DNA from: Mytilus californianus
Taxonomy: Eukaryota; Mollusca; Bivalvia; Mytilida; Mytilidae
NCBI RefSeq assembly: GCF_021869535.1
Contig: NW_026262734.1
Span: 79,112,339-79,176,338, forward strand
Direction of reading: 5' to 3'
Length of the DNA: 64,000 nucleotides
This document shows, in pieces, positions 58,779 to 64,000 of the stretch (its first letter is position 1; every line of letters starts with the position of its first letter). The notes under the pieces are model-generated. The model did not search any database. It had not been told where the DNA came from and worked only from the letters and a program-made list of their open reading frames with translations. Both the position numbers and the translations under genes were made by a program.

Positions 58779-59400
58779 GAGATGGATTTGGTATTATACG
58801 AAGGTAAATTTTCGTCATAAAGCTCTCCAATATTTTTGGTTCTTATACTTCCTTGTCTTTCAAATGATTAATTTCCAGTGTTCCAGATGAGGAAGCATTA
58901 CATTTATAAAGTGTTATTTTCATTTTTTCCCAAGGCGATAACATGTCTATTAGCCGCTTGAATAGGTCCGTCTGTCCTTTTGTCCGTTTGAAAGACCTTG
59001 GGTGGAACATTTTCGTCATTTGTCTTAGCTTGTATGGAAGAGAATGATTCAATATTTGGTCTACAGCTTGAAAATGTCGAGTTGTAGCGAGTAATCATTT
59101 CTTTAAGTCCGCCGTGCATTCACTGAAGTTTGTACAAGGACAATTTCTCTCAAATTTCACTTGGCTTTTATGAAAGGGAAATAGTTTCATGCAATGGTAT
59201 GTTGAAGTGATTAAGCAACTTATACACAATTCGTACATATACCTCTTATTTTGCCGATCTTTGAAATTTTACAACACTCATTGTACAAAGAAAATTTTCG
59301 TCAATCTTTTCCCTGGTATTATTGAAGGAAACGATTTGATATTTGGTCTGCAGCTTGGTAAGTCGAATTGTAGCGAGTAACAAATTTTAACGTCCTGTTG
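58779..59400 (-). repeat. Interspersed repeat with two related segments
   Basis: Segments ending ATTTGGTCTACAGCTTGAAA...GAGTTGTAGCGAGTAA (about 59040-59095) and ATTTGGTCTGCAGCTTGG...GAATTGTAGCGAGTAA (about 59335-59385) are related. The part at 58779-58960 (minus frame KITLYKCNASSSGTLEINHL) has a diverged relative at 61870-62045 (minus frame NASSSVLLEINWL). It is repeat-derived; no family name. Confidence 0.5.
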
Positions 59401-59924
59401 CCGATAGTTTGAAATAAAATAGCAAGTCATTGTTCTTCTTTTTCTTTGTTTTGAGGTTTATGACCCCTTCTGTAACCCTGTGTATTGCGGTATTTACAAA
59501 GTGCAATACTATAAAACAAAAGCTAGATTCTCAATGATAGTAATGTGCCATTTTGTACATATACCAAAGGAAAACTTTGTTCAAAGCAATATCATTGACT
59601 TTGTTATTGCATGTAAAAAAATAGGATTTTGTGGCCAATAAATCAAAGACTTTTGCAGAAAATCAACAGATTTTGAAACTGAGATGATTTGTTTTAAAAT
59701 CTTGAATATAGATTAATCATTCGCTTGTTAATGATGTGCTAGTGTTTATTGATTACAAAGAGCCCTATCATCATTTGCATTCTGAAAAATGTCGTACATG
59801 TTTCATTAATCAACTGTATGCAGCGACACATGTCAAGAGCCGTTATTGGTCTTGTTTACAAGGAATGAGCAAGTGTTTTTAATCATTTCAATTCAGGGTC
59901 ATTTATGTTTATATAGATATAAGA

Positions 59925-60520
59925 AGATGTGGTATGAGTTCCAATGAGACAACTCTCCATCCAAGACAAAATTTATAAAAGTAAACCATTATGGGTCACA
60001 GTACGGTCTTCAACACGGAGCCTTGGCTCACACCGAACAGTAAGCTATAAAGGGCCCCAAAAAATTACTAGTGTAAAACCATTCAAACGGGAAAACCAAC
60101 GGTCTAATCTATATAAAAAACGAGAAACGAGAAACACTTATGAACCACATCAACAAACGACAACTACTGAACATCAGATTCCTGACTTAGGACAGATGCA
60201 AACAAATGCAGCGGGTTTAAACGTTTTAATGGTACCAAACCTTCACCCTTTTTCTGAAACAATAGTGTAACATCACAACATAGAAAGACACACTATAAAA
60301 TATCAACTGAAATAGCTTAACTCAATCAAAGGACATATTAACACCATTGAACATACACTGAACAAATAAATTTGACCTATGACACAATGTAAATACAAAA
60401 TAAATAAACTAAGGGAAGAATAATAAAAGCAACATGTTATATCGGTAAGAAATGTTAAACAATTAAAGAAAAACAATATGCTCGAATTAAAATACCATCC
60501 ATTTGCAATAACTTTAAACA
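59925..60520 (-). repeat. About 600-bp repeat, family D, inverted copy
   Basis: Complement of 3590-4230 over nearly full length: GATGTGGTATGAGTTCCAAT, AACACGGAGCCTTGGCTCAC, AACCAACGGTCTAATCTATA and GATTCCTGACTTAGGACAG. The two copies face each other across about 56 kb. Confidence 0.7.
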
Positions 60521-61444
60521 CAGGTAAATGAAAATAATTTTGTTGTTAGGTATACCTGTACAATACCAATAGAGAAAGGAAATATGCTTATTTATACATG
60601 TATGCAGTATGGTCATCCCTTTTACCGATCATTATCAATTAAAATCTCCACAGACCTAATTGGTATCATTTACATCAGACACATTTTCTTGAATTTTAAT
60701 AATGAATATTTGGGTTATATCACAGATGCAGGTCTACATGTAGGTGGTGTCATAGTTAAAAATGAATGATAAAAAAACGAATACACATAAATAGCAGTAA
60801 AAAAAAACTTTGCAACATGAACACAATAAAACAAAGGGAATTATCTTACAAAATATAGGTACATCAGAAGGATAAAGCCATTTAATGAATTACTAAAGAG
60901 TAGCAACACATATTTATTTCAGCTTCATAAAAAAAGAGAAATATGAGATAGACACTGTTAAAAAACACAAAACTAAATAAAATCGCAATATGTGTTTCGT
61001 TCAAAGCTTAATCAGTTTTAATATAGTGAGGCAGTAGCAATATGAAAACAGAGAGCATTTGTTGTAACTGCAATTTATCAAAAACGCAATATGAATCGAA
61101 CAAAAGCCTTTTACAATAAAAGATCTCGTTCAGTGATTACATATTCAAGGACAAAACTTTAAATCGTCTATACAAACAATTGTCTAAATTCTTCCGAAGG
61201 ATAATTATTTTGATGATAAGAAAATTTTAAACTCTTTTTTTTTAAATTAAGGACATAATTTTACAAATCTATTCACTATTTAATTAATATAAACTTTTTA
61301 AAAATAATTGCAATATTTGTATTGTAATGTTTAGTATAGTTGGATTTCCTGAAGTAAAACAAAACCTTTTTGGTATAGTAATGGGTTGTTGTCGCTGCTG
61401 ATAATTTAAACATATTTATTTATACTGGATTGTGGAACAAGTTA

Positions 61445-61765
61445 ATGCAACTTATATTAATCGCTTTCCACTTTGCGGGTACGAGTGCTGCCTTGTAGCG
61501 GCATTAGCCTGCTCTTTTTCGAAATCTACAAGGGTGTCTTTTACGTGCAAGAGATATGGCTCTCTCTTAACACGGGTCAGCCATTTATCGTACCCTTCCG
61601 AAAGGACTATCATCGTTTCCTCAAGACCATACTCGCAAACGGTGTCAAGGGAGAGCCGAAAATTCAGTCCCTGAAATTTTCTCCCCGGAACGGGGATGGA
61701 ACCAGAAACCTTTTTGTTAGTAGTCCGATTCACTAACCACTACACCGCGGCCCTCTATACGGGAT
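61445..61765 (-). mobile_element. tRNA-derived SINE, full length, minus strand
   Basis: Read on the minus strand, the head GGGCCGCGGTGTAGTGGTTA G (A box) and GGTTCCATCCCCG (B box) is tRNA-like. The body includes TTTGCGAGTATGGTCTTGAG, GGCTGACCCGTGTTAAGAG and GCAGGCTAATGCCGCTACAA. I recall this body from bivalve SINEs. GTCGCTGCTGAT occurs outside both ends (61390-61401 and 61771-61782) and may be the target duplication, though some flanking bases separate it from the element. Open frames across it are by-products. Confidence 0.75.
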
Positions 61766-61869
61766 CACGGGTCGCTGCTGATGAACTAATAGTCCCCGGG
61801 AGTACCATCAGCTCAGTAGTAAGTATATAAAATTATAAAGAAAAATCCAGCTTACTCAGTCAAAGTTGA

Positions 61870-62045
61870 CATGATATGGATTTAATAATAGCACAAATTT
61901 CATGTTTGGTAATAATGCCCTCAACTCGTTTCTGTTCTTATACAACCTTGGGTTTCAACCAATTGATTTCGAGTAATACCGACGAGGATGCATTATAATC
62001 CTTAAGGGTTGTTTTCATTTTGAAGGTAGAGGCAAGTTTAGTTAC
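61870..62045 (-). repeat. Diverged relative of 58779-58960
   Basis: Both contain GATATGGATTTNNTA-like, TTCTTATAC and ACATTATAA/ATTTATAA...TTTTCATTTT stretches in the same order, and the minus frame keeps NASSS-x2-LEIN. Confidence 0.5.
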
Positions 62046-62070
62046 CGCTTATATATAAATATATATATAT

Positions 62071-63885
62071 TTCGACCTGTTAGTCAAATGCGTTTTGTTA
62101 AAATATACTTTTTCACTTTTTTGGTCTTTTGGAAAATGTTGTTTGTGCTGTATTTAGACCCCTCTATCAAGACATTTGTTTTGCATGCACACGTATAAAA
62201 ATTGCGGTTTTTATCCAACGCAATCATAGGTTTGAACGTCGTTTTCAATTTAGACTTGTTTATATTTTTTCGTTTGGGCTTGTATTATATTTTCCTTCGG
62301 GTTTATATGATCCGTTCATCCTATTTCGACTCTTTAAAATTCAAGAGTCTATCCTAAATTGAGGTAAATTTTATGGCCTTCCAAATACTGTTTCGACGCC
62401 GAACATCACTGAAGTGACATTAATTGTCGAAATCCGGATATGGTGTACTAATTTTTGCACCTTTTGTTTGCGGTATACCATCTTTTCCGCAAGTTTATTG
62501 TTTTCTGTTTGGTATTAGATATTAATTTTTAAAGATCCATTTTGTTACATCTTGTGATCCGTTTATTTGGCAATCGCCAATGGCAGTCAACAGGGTTAAA
62601 GAACATCAGTTGTTCGACCTGTTAGTCAAATGCGTTTTGTTAAAATATACTTTTTCACTTTTTTGGTCTTTTGGAAAATGTTGTTTGTGCTGTATTTAGA
62701 CCCCTCTACCAAGACATTTGTTTTGCATGCACACGTATAAAAATTGCGGTTTTTATCCAACGCAATCATAGGTTTGAACGTCGTTTTCAATTTAGACTTG
62801 TTTATATTTTTTCGTTTGGGCTTGTATTATATTTTCCTTCGGGGTTATATGATCCGTTCATCCTATTTCGACTCTTTAAAATTCAAGAGTCTATCCTAAA
62901 TTGAGGTAAATTTTATAGCCTTCCAAATACTGTTTCGATCCCTAACATCACTGAAGAGACATTAATTGTCGAAATCCGGATATGGTGTACTAATTTTTGC
63001 ACCTTTTGTTTGCGGTATACCATCTTTTCCGCAAGTTTATTGTTTTCTGTTTGGTATTAGATATTAATTTTTAAAGATCCATTTTGTTACATCTTGTGAT
63101 CCGTTTATTTGGCAATCGCCAATGGCAGTCAACAGGGTTAAAGAACATCAGTTGTTCGACCTGTTAGTCAAATGCGTTTTGTTAAAATATACTTTTTCAC
63201 TTTTTTGGTCTTTTGGAAAATGTTGTTTGTGCTGTATTTAGACCCCTCTACCAAGACATTTGTTTTGCATGCACACGTATAAAAATTGCGGTTTTTATTC
63301 AACGCAATCATAGGTTTGAACGTCGTTTTCAATTTAGACTTGTTTATATTTTTTCGTTTGGGCTTGTATTATATTTTCCTTCGGGTTTATATGATCCGTT
63401 CATCCTATTTCGACTCTTTAAAATTCAAGAGTCTATCCTAAATTGAGGTAAATTTTGTGGCCTTCCAAATACTGTTTCGACCCCTAACATCACTGAAGAG
63501 ACATTAATTGTCGAAATCCGGATATGGTGTACTAATTTTTGCACCTTTTGTTTGCGGTATACCATCTTTTCCGCAAGTTTATTGTTTTCTGTTTGGTATT
63601 AGATATTAATTTTTAAAGATCCATTTTGTTACATCTTGTGATCCGTTTATTTGGCAATCGCCAATGGCAGTCAACAGGGTTAAAGAACATCAGTTGTTCG
63701 ACCTGTTTGTCAAATGCCTTTTGTTAAAATATACTTTTTCACTTTTTTGGTCTTTTGGAAAATGTTGTTTGTGCTGTATTTAGACCCCTCTACCAAGACA
63801 TTTGTTTTGCATGCACACGTATAAAAATTGCGGTTTTTATCCAACTCAATCATAGGTTTGAACGTCGTTTTCAATTTAGACTTGT
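62071..63885 (+). repeat. 542-bp tandem repeat array, three full copies and one partial
   Basis: Copies begin TTCGACCTGTTAGTCAAATG at 62071, 62613, 63155 and (TTCGACCTGTTTGTCAAATG) 63697. The period is exactly 542. Copies differ at only a few bases each. Copy 4 breaks off at about 63885 into TATATATA; copy 1 is preceded by TATATATATA. Each copy carries the same 77-codon frame (MENVVCAVFRPLYQDICF...), which is a by-product of the repeat and shows no domain. Confidence 0.95.
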
Positions 63886-63909
63886 ATATATATATATATA
63901 TATATATAG
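63886..63909. repeat. TA microsatellite at array end
   Basis: (TA)n directly replaces the 542-bp unit in its fourth copy, mirroring the TA tract at about 62050-62070 before copy 1. Confidence 0.9.
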
Positions 63910-64000
63910 ATCAGATTTAACTTATGCCTTCACGAAAATAACAATGATAGTTAATGTAAGTTTTTGAATTAATTCTATAAGTGAACAACCACCAGTAAAT

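Noticed and set aside
61690-61765. tRNA gene on minus strand
   Set aside because: It is the head of a SINE with a long conserved body; anticodon arm pairing is not convincing.
62129-63967. Four identical 77-codon open frames as a gene family
   Set aside because: They have exactly the 542-bp period of the tandem repeat, no domain, no splice or start context, and hydrophobic low-information content.
1-64000. CRISPR arrays, bacterial promoters, operons, riboswitches
   Set aside because: The sequence is animal nuclear DNA with spliced genes; no regularly spaced short repeats of CRISPR type are present.

Overview
The window looks like nuclear DNA of a bivalve mollusc, most likely a marine mussel such as Mytilus. 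It is AT-rich, gene-poor and intron-rich, with no operon-like packing. It is crowded with interspersed repeats that I recognise from memory as typical of mussel genomes: a tRNA-headed SINE, an element containing CCAGACGCGCGTTTCGTCT, and decayed reverse transcriptases with the MGTN and YLDEV motifs. The organism call is an inference and no search was run. Almost all short open frames are chance or repeat-derived. Coding exons were found by joining splice sites to reading phase.

Plus strand, about 1.6-34 kb: an inhibitor-of-apoptosis-like (BIR) gene whose 5' end lies left of the window. Six very short phase-0/phase-0 exons (42, 42, 42, 51, 30 and 42 nt) encode a chain of 10-17-residue helical units. 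They sit in diverged tandem copies of the same intronic sequence. Next comes an exon for only the first half of a BIR domain (16582-16696), a phase 1/1 exon (19023-19169), and three tandemly duplicated exon pairs (23425-30449), the third of which is decaying. The last exon starts at 33356. It carries an in-frame TAG at 33481, three bases before a perfect 19-bp hairpin, and the same frame then stays open for 187 more codons. All reading phases agree along the chain.

About 34-44.8 kb: mostly unassigned DNA with a possible signal-peptide exon (35018-35114), a possible isolated exon (36929-37022), a Tc1/mariner-type MITE (37372-37589), a long palindrome (42919-43095) and repeat fragments.

Minus strand, 53860 to 46512: a four-exon gene encoding a DZIP3-like HEPN domain (motif RNKIVH), an nSTAND3-type P-loop NTPase (Walker A GKPGTGKT, Walker B FVIDD) and about 17 ankyrin repeats. 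The large last exon has a one-base frameshift at a five-base homopolymer (48207-48211). Restoring frame would give about 1341 residues; as written the product stops after about 799. A decayed ankyrin fragment of a related gene lies at 44850-45047. The BIR gene and this gene are tail to tail. Both families are greatly expanded in bivalves and are usually linked to cell death and innate immunity, so a shared theme is plausible but not shown.

53.9-64 kb: no gene recognised. It holds inverted copies of repeats seen at the left end, a full-length tRNA-headed SINE (61445-61765, minus), and an array of a 542-bp unit (three full copies and one partial) bounded by TA microsatellites.
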